Assembly: GCF_000217935.1 (NCBI RefSeq)
Contig: NZ_AFHI01000012.1
Location: forward strand, 294,116 to 358,115
Source of the DNA: Rheinheimera sp. A13L
Lineage (GTDB): Bacteria; Pseudomonadota; Gammaproteobacteria; Enterobacterales; Alteromonadaceae
Direction: 5' to 3'
Length of the DNA stretch: 64,000 nucleotides
Shown here: piece after piece, positions 45,753-55,446 of the stretch
Layout of the letters: the number at the start of each line of letters is the position of its first letter
How positions within the stretch are numbered: the first letter of the stretch is position 1
The notes under the pieces: generated by a model
Seen by the model: the letters and a program-made list of their open reading frames with translations, nothing else
Databases searched by the model: none
What the model was told of the DNA's origin: nothing
Made by a program: the position numbers and the translations under genes

Positions 45753-47004
45753 ACCGTTTAGCCCAAGATTTTAATGTTTGGGCCCTGCGCTCACTTGTAT
45801 CTCGACTAAGGCCATTGCAATTGTTTATTAAAAATTGAGTGGCTGAATCTTCATCTATTAAAGAAATTGATTTTACACCCTGATTACTCATCCAAAAATG
45901 TCCACAATCAGATTCTTCAAATTGTCGCTGTATGATCCCAACCCATTCTTCTTCAATCTCTGAATTAGCTACTTTCCAACCAAGTGGTGTCAAAGTAGAA
46001 TAATCATGAATAAGAGATAGTACTTTGCAAGCGTCTCGATAATAATTTACCTGTCTAGGGTCTACTCCAAGATCTTCCGCTGTAACAATTTTTTTCCTAT
46101 CGACAATGCTGAGATATGTTTTTAATCTGTCAAGATTGTCAGCTTGAGGCACCATAGTGCTATCAAGATAAGTTCCCAACAGATCATCAATTGCAGGTAC
46201 TACTGCTTTCACATATTCAGGCTCTAAATTTAAGATTGTTCTAGTCGATACTTCATCAATTAATTGAACTTCTATATCGTTACTTCCAATCAGATCGAAA
46301 AGCTTGCGTACTATTCTTAGATCTATTTCTTGCTTAGCAAGAGACTTTACAAAATCTTCATTAGATGTGACTCGGGAAAGTATTTGGTATCCTTCATGTC
46401 TAAACAATTTATCGTTATCTGACTTTGCCTTGACACGATAAACGAAAGAGCCATTTACTGCATCTTGAGGATAAAACTGAACAGATATATCATGCTTTCT
46501 TAAATAATGACGGCAAAATTGACCAAAATATTCCGAGACTTGATTAAGAGTCTCAGACATAATGTCATTATCAGATTTTTTAGCTATTCTTATTCTATGA
46601 GAGAATCGTCTCTTCCCATCATAATTAACATTTTCACTAATACATAAATCATCATTAGGCATTTTGTATGGAAGGTCTTTTGCCGATATGAATTCTTCTG
46701 AAATGACACCATTTTCTAATTTAATTTTTACAAACAAAACTTTACTAGAAGCGCTTTGTTTAATCATTTTTATGATTGGTATATCTTTTTGCTCTAGACG
46801 ATTAACTCGCTCTTGAGATGTTGGAGCAATAAGCCACCTATCGTCATGTTCGTCACAGCCTAAACCATAACAGAAAAACAATTGGCCATATTCATTAAGA
46901 GCTGTAAAAATTAGAGGCTCATCATAGAAACTATACACGTTGTGATAGTACAGAGTTCCGAATTTTTCAACAATCAAAAATAATAAGTCATTCTTTGTTG
47001 TCAT
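45691..47004 (-). CDS. DUF6575-like protein, unknown, convergent with the methyltransferase
   Basis: A 437-residue protein without membrane segments. The N-terminus (YYHNVYSFYDEPLIFTALNEYGQL) looks like the DUF6575 domain. The middle is rich in Lys/Glu and strands. The end has a helical segment near 390-430 (LINNCNGLSRDTSERRAQTLKSWAKRF) that resembles a small helix-turn-helix-like motif found beside various nucleases. No catalytic motif is visible. It overlaps the 131-residue gene upstream by four bases. A restriction or regulatory function is possible but unproven. Confidence 0.6.
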   Translation of the reverse strand: MTTKNDLLFLIVEKFGTLYYHNVYSFYDEPLIFTALNEYGQLFFCYGLGCDEHDDRWLIAPTSQERVNRLEQKDIPIIKMIKQSASSKVLFVKIKLENGVISEEFISAKDLPYKMPNDDLCISENVNYDGKRRFSHRIRIAKKSDNDIMSETLNQVSEYFGQFCRHYLRKHDISVQFYPQDAVNGSFVYRVKAKSDNDKLFRHEGYQILSRVTSNEDFVKSLAKQEIDLRIVRKLFDLIGSNDIEVQLIDEVSTRTILNLEPEYVKAVVPAIDDLLGTYLDSTMVPQADNLDRLKTYLSIVDRKKIVTAEDLGVDPRQVNYYRDACKVLSLIHDYSTLTPLGWKVANSEIEEEWVGIIQRQFEESDCGHFWMSNQGVKSISLIDEDSATQFLINNCNGLSRDTSERRAQTLKSWAKRFKKISISESHVAPEPPASEL

Positions 47005-47396
47005 ACGACTTTAAAACCTTCAGGGTATACCCCGTCATAAAACCAAACTGAGACGTGATGAGAATGCTCTGAACTTTCACCTTTCCCATGTTCAGGCGTC
47101 ACGTTTCCACAAGCTATGAACTGATCAGAAAACCTTTCCGGACTCTCAGCTAATTTTGTCTGAATACTATCCTCAGTATCAAAAAAAGAAGTTGCATAGA
47201 ATGACGGCTTCTTCTTGATTGCAGGTCGATTAGCTAGATTCTTTTGTTTTGGATCTTTGTAGCTCGCTAGAAAATCTGCTGCATCTGGGTTAACTTTACC
47301 CACAAATCTGTACAGCTGGGCGTTTATCTCTTCGGCGCTGTCCGGTGGCAAAACCATACCACTAGGATAGTCATTAGGCCATTTTTTATTTGTCAT
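47001..47396 (-). CDS. 131-residue protein of the defence-like operon, unknown
   Basis: A soluble protein with Pro-rich N-terminus (PSGMVLPPDSAEEIN) and a central FLASYKDPKQKN. The His/Glu-rich end, TPEHGKGESSEHSHHVSVWFYDGVYPEGF, might bind a metal. The stop overlaps the ATG of the DUF6575-like gene (ATGA). The ribosome binding site is weak. I do not recognise the family. Confidence 0.6.
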   Translation of the reverse strand: MTNKKWPNDYPSGMVLPPDSAEEINAQLYRFVGKVNPDAADFLASYKDPKQKNLANRPAIKKKPSFYATSFFDTEDSIQTKLAESPERFSDQFIACGNVTPEHGKGESSEHSHHVSVWFYDGVYPEGFKVV

Positions 47397-47534
47397 GCAC
47401 CGTAACCATTGTTTCTAATATTACTAAATTGAGGGAATAATAGACAACTAGGTACATATATTCAATAGGTTACTGAGCAAATACAAAAAAATCTAATATG
47501 ACCAGGCCAAAAGTGAACTATCCATTCAATAGTT

Positions 47535-47567
47535 AAGGGACGATTGGTGCTTACCCACTCGTCCCTT
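47535..47567. terminator. Hairpin between the defence-like operon and gcvP
   Basis: A nine-base perfect stem (AAGGGACGA / TCGTCCCTT) with a 15-base loop, 32 bp after the gcvP stop. No U-tract is evident, so its terminator role is uncertain. Confidence 0.4.
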
Positions 47568-47598
47568 GATTCAGAGGCTTAATTCTCCGTTGTAAAAC

Positions 47599-50490
47599 TT
47601 ACCGATAATCTTCCGGACTAGGGCAAGCACACATCAGGTTGCGGTCGCCGTATACGTCGTCGATACGGGTGACTGTTGGCCAGAATTTGTTTGCTGCCAC
47701 GTACTGTGCAGGGAATGCAGCGTACTGACGCTCGTATGGGCGGTCCCAGCTTGGGTCAAAAATATCTTCCATAGTGTGAGGTGCGAAGTGCAGTGGGTTG
47801 TTGTCTGCAGTCCACTCTCCTGCTTCTACTTTGGCAATTTCATTGCGGATAGAAGTCATGGCGGTGATAAATTTGTCCAGTTCCACTTTGCTTTCAGACT
47901 CAGTAGGCTCGATCATCAGCGTGCCGGCTACCGGAAATGACATAGTTGGCGCGTGGAAGCCGTAGTCCATTAAACGTTTGGCGATGTCCATTTCGGTCAC
48001 GCCGGTTTTTTCTTTGAGTGGACGCATGTCGATAATACATTCGTGCGCTACGCGGCCGTTGGTACCTACGTACAGCACTGGGAACAGGTCGCCCAGTTTT
48101 TTCGCCATGTAGTTCGCGCTTAAAATCGCCATTTCAGTGGCTTGACGTAAACCGTCGCCGCCCATCATTTTGATGTACATCCAGCTGATTGGCAGAATGC
48201 CTGCGCTACCAAATGGTGCTGCAGATACTGCGCCGTTATCCTGACCAGTGCCTTCAATTTTTACGACTGCGTGGTTTGGCATAAACGGAGCCAATTGTTT
48301 CTTCACACCTATAGGACCCATACCTGGACCGCCACCGCCGTGAGGAATACAGAAGGTTTTGTGCAGGTTTAAATGCGATACGTCAGCACCGATAAAGCCA
48401 GGAGAAGTAATACCTACCTGAGCGTTCATGTTGGCGCCGTCCATATACACCTGGCCACCGTGCGCGTGAACTATGTCACACAGCTCGCGGATAGACTCTT
48501 CAAACACACCGTGTGTGGAAGGGTAAGTCACCATAATGGCGGCTAACTTGTCTGATACGGCTTCGGCTTTGGCTTTTAAATCGGCCATGTCGATGTTACC
48601 GCTCTTGTCGCAATCTACCAGTACTACTTCAAAGCAGGCCATAGCTGCTGTTGCAGGGTTAGTACCGTGTGCAGACACAGGAATTAAACACACATTACGG
48701 TGTGAATCGCCGCGGCTTTCGTGGTATTTACGAATGGCGATCATACCGGCGTATTCGCCTTGTGCGCCTGAGTTTGGTTGCATAGACACAGCGTCGTAGC
48801 CTGTGATCTCTACTAACCAGTTGGCCAGCTCGCCAATCATGTCGTAGTAACCTTCAGCCTGGTCGCGTGGCACGAATGGGTGCAGCGAACCGAATTCTGG
48901 CCAGGTCACCGGGATCATTTCGGCTGTAGCGTTTAACTTCATGGTGCACGAACCTAAAGAAATCATTGAGTGGTTCAGTGCTAAGTCTTTGTTTTCCAGC
49001 TTTTTGATATAACGCAGCATTTCAGTTTCACTGTGGTACTGGTTAAATACCGGGTGCGTTAAGTACTTAGAAGTACGTACTAAGTCAGCAGGAATAGAGT
49101 TTGAGCCTTTAGCAACTATGTCAGCATCCAGCTTAGTTACGTCTAAGCCATGGCCAGCGCCTAATACGATATCAAACAGCTGAGCTATATCAGAAGCACT
49201 TGTCAGTTCGTTGAAGCTTACGCTTAAGCTTTCGCTGATATCAGTACGTAAGTTCACTTCAGCGGCTATAGCACGAGCTACAACGGCAGCACGGTCAGCC
49301 ACTTTGAAGGTCACAGTGTCGAACCAGGTGTTGTGAACTAAAGACACGCCTTTGGCTTGCAGACCAGCTGCAAATACGTCAGCAGAACGGTGAATACGCT
49401 GCGTAATGTTTTTCAGACCTTCTGGGCCATGGTACACAGCGAAGAAAGACGCCATGTTCGCCAGTAACACCTGTGCAGTACAGATGTTGGAGTTGGCTTT
49501 TTCACGACGGATATGCTGTTCACGGGTTTGCATCGCCATACGCAGCGCCTGATTACCACGACGGTCTTTCGACACGCCTATGATACGGCCTGGCATAGAA
49601 CGTTTGTAATCGTCACGGGTAGCGAAGAATGCTGAGTGTGGGCCACCAAAAGCCATAGGCACACCAAAACGCTGGGCAGAACCTAACACTACGTCTGCAC
49701 CTAATTCGCCTGGTGATTTTAATAACAATAAACTCATCATGTCAGAAGCTACTGCTACTACAGCTTTTTTCGCTTGTAAGGCAGCGATTAAAGCGCTGTC
49801 GTCACGCACTTCACCAGTCGTAGAAGGGTACTGTAATAAAGCACCAAAGACGTCGTGGTTTACTGCATCAGTGGCTTTGCCAATGATCACGTCAAAACCA
49901 AACATTTCAGCACGGGTACGAACTACGTCAATAGTTTGTGGGTGCACGTCGTCAGCGATGAAGTAAGTGTTAGCTTTGCTTTTTGCGACACGTTTGGCCA
50001 GCGCCATAGCTTCTGCAGCGGCAGTGGCTTCGTCCAGTAATGAAGCAGATGCCAGCTCCATACCTGTTAAATCTAAAGAAATTTGTTGGAAGTTCAGCAG
50101 AGCTTCTAAACGGCCCTGGGCAATTTCCGGCTGGTATGGGGTGTACGCAGTGTACCAGCCCGGGTTTTCTAACACGTTACGTAAAATTACGTTTGGTGTC
50201 AGTGTTGGGTGGTAGCCCATACCAATGTAGCTTTTGAACATTTTGTTTTTGTTCGCAGCAGCTTTTAAGTACGCCAGAGCGTCCGCTTCAGTTGTGGATT
50301 CACCAGTTGCCAATGGCTTTGGCAGGCGAATGGAAGCAGGCACAGTTTGTGCGATCAGCTCTTCCATGCTGCTTACGCCTAATTCAGCCAGCATAGCTGC
50401 TGTTTCGTTAGCGTCCGGGCCTATGTGGCGTTGAATAAATTCCTGATGGTTCGCAAGTTGCGACAGGGTTTTCACAGCTGAAGTGGTCAT
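47599..50490 (-). CDS. gcvP: Glycine dehydrogenase (decarboxylating), P-protein
   Basis: A 963-residue PLP enzyme that decarboxylates glycine and passes the aminomethyl group to the lipoyl arm of the H-protein. The PLP-binding Lys is in [18 protein letters not shown] near residue 706. The N-terminal half ([17 protein letters not shown]) and C-terminal half are fused in one chain, as is usual in Proteobacteria. The length matches the family. It lies 281 bp downstream of gcvH, separated by a hairpin and two REP-like elements. It may therefore have its own promoter in addition to read-through. Confidence 0.98.
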   Translation of the reverse strand: MTTSAVKTLSQLANHQEFIQRHIGPDANETAAMLAELGVSSMEELIAQTVPASIRLPKPLATGESTTEADALAYLKAAANKNKMFKSYIGMGYHPTLTPNVILRNVLENPGWYTAYTPYQPEIAQGRLEALLNFQQISLDLTGMELASASLLDEATAAAEAMALAKRVAKSKANTYFIADDVHPQTIDVVRTRAEMFGFDVIIGKATDAVNHDVFGALLQYPSTTGEVRDDSALIAALQAKKAVVAVASDMMSLLLLKSPGELGADVVLGSAQRFGVPMAFGGPHSAFFATRDDYKRSMPGRIIGVSKDRRGNQALRMAMQTREQHIRREKANSNICTAQVLLANMASFFAVYHGPEGLKNITQRIHRSADVFAAGLQAKGVSLVHNTWFDTVTFKVADRAAVVARAIAAEVNLRTDISESLSVSFNELTSASDIAQLFDIVLGAGHGLDVTKLDADIVAKGSNSIPADLVRTSKYLTHPVFNQYHSETEMLRYIKKLENKDLALNHSMISLGSCTMKLNATAEMIPVTWPEFGSLHPFVPRDQAEGYYDMIGELANWLVEITGYDAVSMQPNSGAQGEYAGMIAIRKYHESRGDSHRNVCLIPVSAHGTNPATAAMACFEVVLVDCDKSGNIDMADLKAKAEAVSDKLAAIMVTYPSTHGVFEESIRELCDIVHAHGGQVYMDGANMNAQVGITSPGFIGADVSHLNLHKTFCIPHGGGGPGMGPIGVKKQLAPFMPNHAVVKIEGTGQDNGAVSAAPFGSAGILPISWMYIKMMGGDGLRQATEMAILSANYMAKKLGDLFPVLYVGTNGRVAHECIIDMRPLKEKTGVTEMDIAKRLMDYGFHAPTMSFPVAGTLMIEPTESESKVELDKFITAMTSIRNEIAKVEAGEWTADNNPLHFAPHTMEDIFDPSWDRPYERQYAAFPAQYVAANKFWPTVTRIDDVYGDRNLMCACPSPEDYR

Positions 50491-50588
50491 GCCTTGAAGT
50501 TCCTAAATGGTCTTAACAATATGCTGGATGTTACGTGCCGCTTCGGGTTTTGGCCCAGTGGCACCTAAGATCCCTGTTGGGTCTGTCA

Positions 50589-50614
50589 CGGGCGGGGGTA
50601 AACCCCGCCCCTAC
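50589..50614 (-). repeat. REP-like palindrome, copy 2
   Basis: CGGGCGGGG ... CCCCGCCCCTAC; this is the minus-strand orientation of the family. It lies between gcvP and gcvH. Confidence 0.7.
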
Positions 50615-50649
50615 AATGCCCGTTTATATCAGCGCGTTATCAGATATCC

Positions 50650-50684
50650 GTAGGGGCGAGGCTTGTCCTCGCCCGTCTATCCGG
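50650..50684 (+). repeat. REP-like palindrome, copy 3
   Basis: GTAGGGGCGAGG ... CCTCGCCCG followed by ATCCGG. It is inverted relative to copy 2, 35 bp away. Confidence 0.7.
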
Positions 50685-50725
50685 TTTAACCGCATCGACG
50701 TTTTTCTACGCCTATTTGATAATTT

Positions 50726-50751
50726 AAAGCCCTGTGCGAACACAGGGCTTT
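50726..50751 (-). terminator. Hairpin after gcvH
   Basis: An 11-base perfect stem (AAAGCCCTGTG / CACAGGGCTTT) with a four-base loop, 21 bp past the gcvH stop on the minus strand. Only a short T-run follows. Confidence 0.65.
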
Positions 50752-50771
50752 AAAGTTAAATCAACGTCGAC

Positions 50772-51161
50772 TTATTCAGAGTCAACAACGCTCTGGTAAC
50801 CAGCGGCGTCTAATAAGCCTGCCAGTTCAGATTCGTCAGAAATCTTGATTTTGAACATCCAGCCGTCACCGTATGGTGCGCTGTTTACCAGCTCTGGAGA
50901 ATCGTTTAATGCGTCGTTGATTGCAACGATTTCGCCAGATACCGGAGCGTAGATGTCTGATGCTGCTTTTACAGACTCAGCTACAGCTACGTCGTCGCCC
51001 TGAGCAACTACATCACCCACATCTGGTAATTCAACAAATACCATGTCACCTAACAGGTCCTGAGCGTGCTCAGAAATACCTACAGTGAAAACGCCGTTGC
51101 CTTCGTCACGAACCCATTCGTGTGACGGAGCGTACTTTAATTCGTTAGGGATGTTGCTCAT
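50772..51161 (-). CDS. gcvH: Glycine cleavage H-protein
   Basis: A 129-residue carrier protein of the glycine cleavage system. The lipoylation Lys is in [14 protein letters not shown] near residue 64. The N-terminus ([22 protein letters not shown]) matches the family and the length is standard. AAGGAA lies upstream of the ATG. It shuttles the aminomethyl intermediate between P-, T- and L-proteins. An ERIC element separates it from gcvT upstream. Confidence 0.98.
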   Translation of the reverse strand: MSNIPNELKYAPSHEWVRDEGNGVFTVGISEHAQDLLGDMVFVELPDVGDVVAQGDDVAVAESVKAASDIYAPVSGEIVAINDALNDSPELVNSAPYGDGWMFKIKISDESELAGLLDAAGYQSVVDSE

Positions 51162-51349
51162 TTTAAATTCCTTAAATCAGACCTTGGTGGCTTTTAGTTA
51201 TCTGTTTAAACATCTGCTGGTTAGACCGCGGCCAGTCTACTGACTGACTCTGGCAAACAACATAGCGAAGCTATGCTTCTGCCGCAAGCTTAAGGCAGCT
51301 CACCTTATCTGTTTATTTTTCAGACAAACAAAGCAAACCGCTGTATTTC

Positions 51350-51474
51350 TACCCAAAGTACCTTGACGTTGCGGGGCGGCGACAAGCCAGTGAGACCCCA
51401 GGAGCATAGTCACCTATGTGACTGGGGCGAAATGGCGTAGTCAACAAAGCCGCAGCTTCAAGTACGACGGGTAT
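51350..51474. repeat. ERIC (IRU) element, between gcvT and gcvH
   Basis: About 125 bp, starting TACCC and ending GGGTA. The conserved core is recognisable: CCCCAGGAGCATAG, then CTATGTGACTGGGG, then an arm with GCAGCTTCAAGTACGA. It matches the enterobacterial repetitive intergenic consensus. Confidence 0.85.
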
Positions 51475-51475
51475 A

Positions 51476-52555
51476 TTAAATTACTTTTTTACCCATACGA
51501 ACAAAGTTAGGCTTCACAACTTTCACCTGAACCAGTTTGCCACGGATATCTACTTCAGCTGTGTCGCCAGTCGAAGCTGGTACACGGGCCATAGCGATAC
51601 TAAAACCTAAAGTAGGAGAGAAAGTACCAGAGGTGATTTCGCCTTCGCCGCCTTCAGTCACAACTTTCTGGCCGTGACGTAACACGCCTTTTTGTTCCAT
51701 CACTAAACCTACCAGCTTCATAGTGCCGGCGGCTTTTTGTTGTTCTAAAGCAGCACGGCCAATAAAGTTACGGTCGCTTGGTTCCCATGCAATAGTCCAG
51801 CCCATATTGGCTGCCAGCGGAGATACGGTTTCGTCCATATCCTGGCCATACAGGTTCATACCTGCTTCTAAACGTAAGGTGTCACGAGCGCCTAAACCAG
51901 CAGGTTTTACACCAGCGTCCAGCAGTTTTTGCCAGAAGTCAGCGGCTTCTTCGTTAGGTAAAGAGATTTCGTAACCGTCTTCGCCTGTGTAGCCCGTAGT
52001 GGCAATAAACAAAGAACCGGCCTGAACACCAAAAAATGGCTTCATACCAGCAACAGCTGCTTTTTGCTCTTCTGTTAATAAGGTGGCTACTTTGGCTTTG
52101 GCTTGTGGGCCTTGCACTGCAATCATGGCGAACTCTGGGCGTTCGGTCACAGTGACATTAAATTCGGTTGCTTGTTTGTTGATCCAGGCCAGATCGTTTT
52201 CACGGGTGGCTGAGTTCACTACTAAGCGGAAGAAGTCTTCAGCAAGGAAATACACGATCAAATCGTCAATCACGCCACCGGCTTCGTTTAACATGCCGCT
52301 GTATAAGGCTTTGCCTGAAACAGTCAGTTTGTTAACGTCGTTGGCAAGTAAATAACGCAGGAAATTACGGGTGTTTGGCCCTTGCAGGTCAACGATAGTC
52401 ATGTGAGAGACGTCGAACATACCAGCGTCCTGGCGGACATTGTGGTGTTCTTCAATTTGTGAACCGTAGTTCAGCGGCATATCCCAGCCGTGAAAGTCCA
52501 CCATCTTTGCGCCACATTCTACATGCTTGGCGAATAATACTGTTTTTTGGGCCAT
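51476..52555 (-). CDS. gcvT: Aminomethyltransferase, glycine cleavage T-protein
   Basis: A 359-residue tetrahydrofolate-dependent enzyme that releases ammonia and makes 5,10-methylene-THF from the H-protein-bound intermediate. The visible family blocks are [18 protein letters not shown] near residue 20 and MFDVSHM near 46. [20 protein letters not shown] lies near 220. The length is typical. It is first in the gcvT-gcvH-gcvP order. No glycine riboswitch was seen in the 400 bp upstream. The ATG is preceded by GGGGAAA. Confidence 0.98.
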   Translation of the reverse strand: MAQKTVLFAKHVECGAKMVDFHGWDMPLNYGSQIEEHHNVRQDAGMFDVSHMTIVDLQGPNTRNFLRYLLANDVNKLTVSGKALYSGMLNEAGGVIDDLIVYFLAEDFFRLVVNSATRENDLAWINKQATEFNVTVTERPEFAMIAVQGPQAKAKVATLLTEEQKAAVAGMKPFFGVQAGSLFIATTGYTGEDGYEISLPNEEAADFWQKLLDAGVKPAGLGARDTLRLEAGMNLYGQDMDETVSPLAANMGWTIAWEPSDRNFIGRAALEQQKAAGTMKLVGLVMEQKGVLRHGQKVVTEGGEGEITSGTFSPTLGFSIAMARVPASTGDTAEVDIRGKLVQVKVVKPNFVRMGKKVI

Positions 52556-52959
52556 CTGTTTTTCCCCAGTTTTTTACCCGCTGTAACTTCAAGCTACTTA
52601 GGTAATTATGCTGCCGAAGCAGACAATAAATTCTGGCCTGCGCTGCTGGAGCTTTTCAGGCCGCGTGAACAACAGGAACTTGTCATCAGTCAGTCACAGA
52701 AATCTGCTTATAACCATATGACATTTTTAAGATGAGCCGGATTATAACCGATGGTGCCTAAGGCCAACAGCCCCTTTTCGATTAGATTTACTAATGCGAA
52801 TATCAGAGGCAGAGTAAAACACCGCGTTTTAACGTCTTTAAACTGAGCGGATCCCCTAAGTAATTGGAGTTGCAGCAAGGCAACAAGTGGTCGTGACCCC
52901 AGGAGCATAGAAGCCCTATGTGACTGGGGCGCGAGCGCGCAGGCAACGAAGCTGCAGCT
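52556..52959. other. Region between gcvT and ubiI
   Basis: About 400 bp. The left part must hold the gcvT promoter; no riboswitch-like core is visible. The right part is an ERIC element (52852-52974). A hypothetical frame at 52708-52908 is not credible. Confidence 0.6.
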
Positions 52960-52974
52960 TCAAGAACGACGGGG
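52852..52974. repeat. ERIC (IRU) element overlapping the 3' end of ubiI
   Basis: About 123 bp with the ERIC core (CCCCAGGAGCATAG, then CTATGTGACTGGGG) and the terminal arm GCTGCAGCTTCAAGAACGAC. Its end runs 15 bp into ubiI. Confidence 0.85.
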
Positions 52975-54171
52975 ATTAGGCCTTGCTATTACTGGCAAGT
53001 CCCCCGAATCCCCCAAAGCCGCAGCCATTATTTTTTGTTTTACGAAAGGCAGTTTGTCAGTCAGTGACATTCCTACACCACGCAGCAATTTCAGCACTGG
53101 GTTCTGCCGGCCAAAACCTTGTTTAAAGGCTTCCATAGCGGCGATCAGGGTTTGTGCTTCAGCTTTACGCCAGCGCTCGTAACTTCGCAGCATACGTTCT
53201 TCATTAATTGGCTTTTGTTGGCTTATTTGCTGACTTATTAGTTCTGCTAATGCGGCAACATCCATTAAACCCAGGTTCATGCCCTGCCCTGCAAGCGGGT
53301 GAATAGTATGAGCAGCGTCGGCCACCAGCACGGTTTTATTCAGCACCCATTCGCTGGCATAACGCATTTTCAGCGGGTAGCTGTTGAGTTCTGACTCAAT
53401 ATGCAGCAACCCCAACACCGTATTGCTGGCCGCTGTTAAGGCTTTATTAAACTGATCGGCTGGCATAGCTTGTAATTCAGCGGCTTGCTCCGGGCTGGTA
53501 CTCCAGACAATAGAGACTAAATGCTGGTCGGCCAAAGGCAATAACGCCAGCGGGCCAGCGGGTAAAAACACCTGACGGGCACAGCTTTGATGAGCTTCAG
53601 TAGTGCGAATTTGAGCCACTAAAGCCTGATGCTGGTAATCCCAAAACGCGATAGGCATTTGTAATTGCTGGCGCACAAAAGAGTTAGCGCCATCAGCCGC
53701 TACCAGCAGTTTGCAAAGCATTGGGCTTTGGTCTTGCAGCGTCAGCAGGTTTTGTTGTTCGCTATTACTGATATTTAAAATTGTGCTTTGAAACAGGCAA
53801 CTGACATTGGTTTTGTGTTTCAGTTTGCTGTAAAGCACAGCACGCAGCTGTTCGTTATCTACTATCCAGCCCAGCTCGTCACAACCTTGCTCCAAAGCAG
53901 AAAACTCAATGCGGCCAAAACTATCAGCTTCCCATACGTTCATATCTGTGTATGGCGCAGCTGAAGTTAAGTCCTGCCAAACGCCAAGCTGACTCAATAG
54001 TCGTTTTGACGCCTGATTCAGTGCACTAACCCGTTTTAAGCTGGGAGCTACAAGCTCTGGCGCCGGTTCTTTATCCAGCACGGCAATTTTTAGCGGTGAG
54101 TCGGCAAGCAATAGTGCAAGCGTTAAACCTGCACTGCCTGCGCCAACTATTGATACGTCATATTCCTGCAT
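52960..54171 (-). CDS. ubiI: FAD-dependent 2-octaprenylphenol hydroxylase (UbiI/VisC)
   Basis: A 403-residue flavoprotein monooxygenase of ubiquinone biosynthesis that hydroxylates C5 of the ring. Motifs: GxGxxG-type VGAGSAGLTLALLL near residue 10, LVAADGANSFVR near 160 and VLVADAAHTIHPLAGQGMNLGLMDV near 285. It follows ubiH by 11 bp. The last ~5 codons and stop are encoded by the end of an ERIC element, so the native C-terminus may have been replaced. The essential core is intact. Confidence 0.92.
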   Translation of the reverse strand: MQEYDVSIVGAGSAGLTLALLLADSPLKIAVLDKEPAPELVAPSLKRVSALNQASKRLLSQLGVWQDLTSAAPYTDMNVWEADSFGRIEFSALEQGCDELGWIVDNEQLRAVLYSKLKHKTNVSCLFQSTILNISNSEQQNLLTLQDQSPMLCKLLVAADGANSFVRQQLQMPIAFWDYQHQALVAQIRTTEAHQSCARQVFLPAGPLALLPLADQHLVSIVWSTSPEQAAELQAMPADQFNKALTAASNTVLGLLHIESELNSYPLKMRYASEWVLNKTVLVADAAHTIHPLAGQGMNLGLMDVAALAELISQQISQQKPINEERMLRSYERWRKAEAQTLIAAMEAFKQGFGRQNPVLKLLRGVGMSLTDKLPFVKQKIMAAALGDSGDLPVIARPNPRRS

Positions 54172-54182
54172 AATTCTCTCTG

Positions 54183-55430
54183 TTAAGCGCGAGTCAAAAG
54201 CGCCTTTAACTGGCGAATAGAATTCAGACCCATGGCCTGGTTAGCCACGGCTTGTTTTAATTCAGGACAAAGGTTTAACGCAAATAACCCAGTATTACGG
54301 CCAAGCGCCATCAGGCGGGATGAATTGGAAAATAGCCGTACCAAGGAATCGGTATACAAAATCACTTGCTGCATATCAGGCAAACGCGCCTGCTGATAGG
54401 CTTTAGTTAATGCATAGCTGCCAGCATCTGTCTGATGCTGTTGCAGCAATACACTTAAACTATAAATATCGCGGATAGCCAGGTTAAAACCCTGACCTGC
54501 TATAGGGTGCAGGTTATGCAAACTATTACCCAGTAATACAGTGCGATGGCGCGCCGCTTCAGTGGCCCGCTTTAAACTAAGCGGGTACACCACACGCTGA
54601 CCTACAGTTTTAAATACACCGGCTCTGTGCCCTGCGGCTTGTTGCAGCGCAGCTAAAAACCCGGTGTCATTTTGGTTTAAATGATGCTCTGCCTGTTCAG
54701 GCGTTAAAGTCCAGACCAGCGAATAACGCTGCCGGGTTAAAGGCAATAAAGCCAAAGGCCCGGTAGGAGTAAAACGCTCAAAGGCTTTATGTTGATGCGA
54801 TTCAGCCAAACCAATATTGGCAATCAGCGCATGCTGCTGATAATCGTCAGATTTCAGCTCAAAACCCGCTAAGGTTCGGCTGGGTGATAAACCCCCTTCA
54901 GCTATCACCAGTAACTTGCTTTGCAGTTGTGCGCCACTTCGCAGCCTAATCTGCTGCAGTTCAGCAGTTGGCTTTAAAGCGCTAATAGCATCGTTATAAA
55001 ACCAGCTTAAGCGGCCTTGTGCTGTAAAAGCTTTGAGTTTTTGCCACAAGACTTCGCCTATAGCTTCGACTTCAATCACCTGACCTAAAGCTGATAACTG
55101 ATGATCGGCCGCATTTAAGTAGGTTTTACCAAAATGACCACGGTCGGAAATATGGATATGTTTGATAGCGCAGCCGCTTTGTTGCAACTCCTGCCATAAG
55201 CCCCATTGCTGCAGCAGTTCCACACTGCCATGAGCCAGCGCTATGCTACGGCTATCAAAGCTGGCTTTGGAGGGCTGCTGATCTGTGGCAAGTTCAGCGC
55301 TTTGCTCAATAATCGCCAGCTTTAAACCAGGGTTTTGACTCAGCAGCACATAAGCCAGCATAGATCCGGCCATACCGCCGCCTGAGATCACCAGATCCAG
55401 CGGCAGTTCTGCACAGTGAGTGTGTGACAT
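54183..55430 (-). CDS. ubiH: 2-octaprenyl-6-methoxyphenol hydroxylase UbiH
   Basis: A 415-residue FAD monooxygenase that hydroxylates C1 in ubiquinone biosynthesis. Visible blocks: VISGGGMAGSMLAYVLL near residue 10, DSRSIALAHGSVELLQQWG near 60, and GNSLHNLHPIAGQGFNLAIRDI near 300. It lies between pepP and ubiI in one operon (16 bp and 11 bp gaps), the same order as in enterobacteria. AGGA precedes the ATG. Confidence 0.93.
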   Translation of the reverse strand: MSHTHCAELPLDLVISGGGMAGSMLAYVLLSQNPGLKLAIIEQSAELATDQQPSKASFDSRSIALAHGSVELLQQWGLWQELQQSGCAIKHIHISDRGHFGKTYLNAADHQLSALGQVIEVEAIGEVLWQKLKAFTAQGRLSWFYNDAISALKPTAELQQIRLRSGAQLQSKLLVIAEGGLSPSRTLAGFELKSDDYQQHALIANIGLAESHQHKAFERFTPTGPLALLPLTRQRYSLVWTLTPEQAEHHLNQNDTGFLAALQQAAGHRAGVFKTVGQRVVYPLSLKRATEAARHRTVLLGNSLHNLHPIAGQGFNLAIRDIYSLSVLLQQHQTDAGSYALTKAYQQARLPDMQQVILYTDSLVRLFSNSSRLMALGRNTGLFALNLCPELKQAVANQAMGLNSIRQLKALLTRA

Positions 55431-55446
55431 AAATCAGTCCTGTTTT

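Noticed and set aside
52556..52850. Possible glycine riboswitch upstream of gcvT
   Set aside because: No pair of glycine-aptamer cores or their conserved GGAGAG/CCGAAGG-type blocks could be seen on the minus strand.
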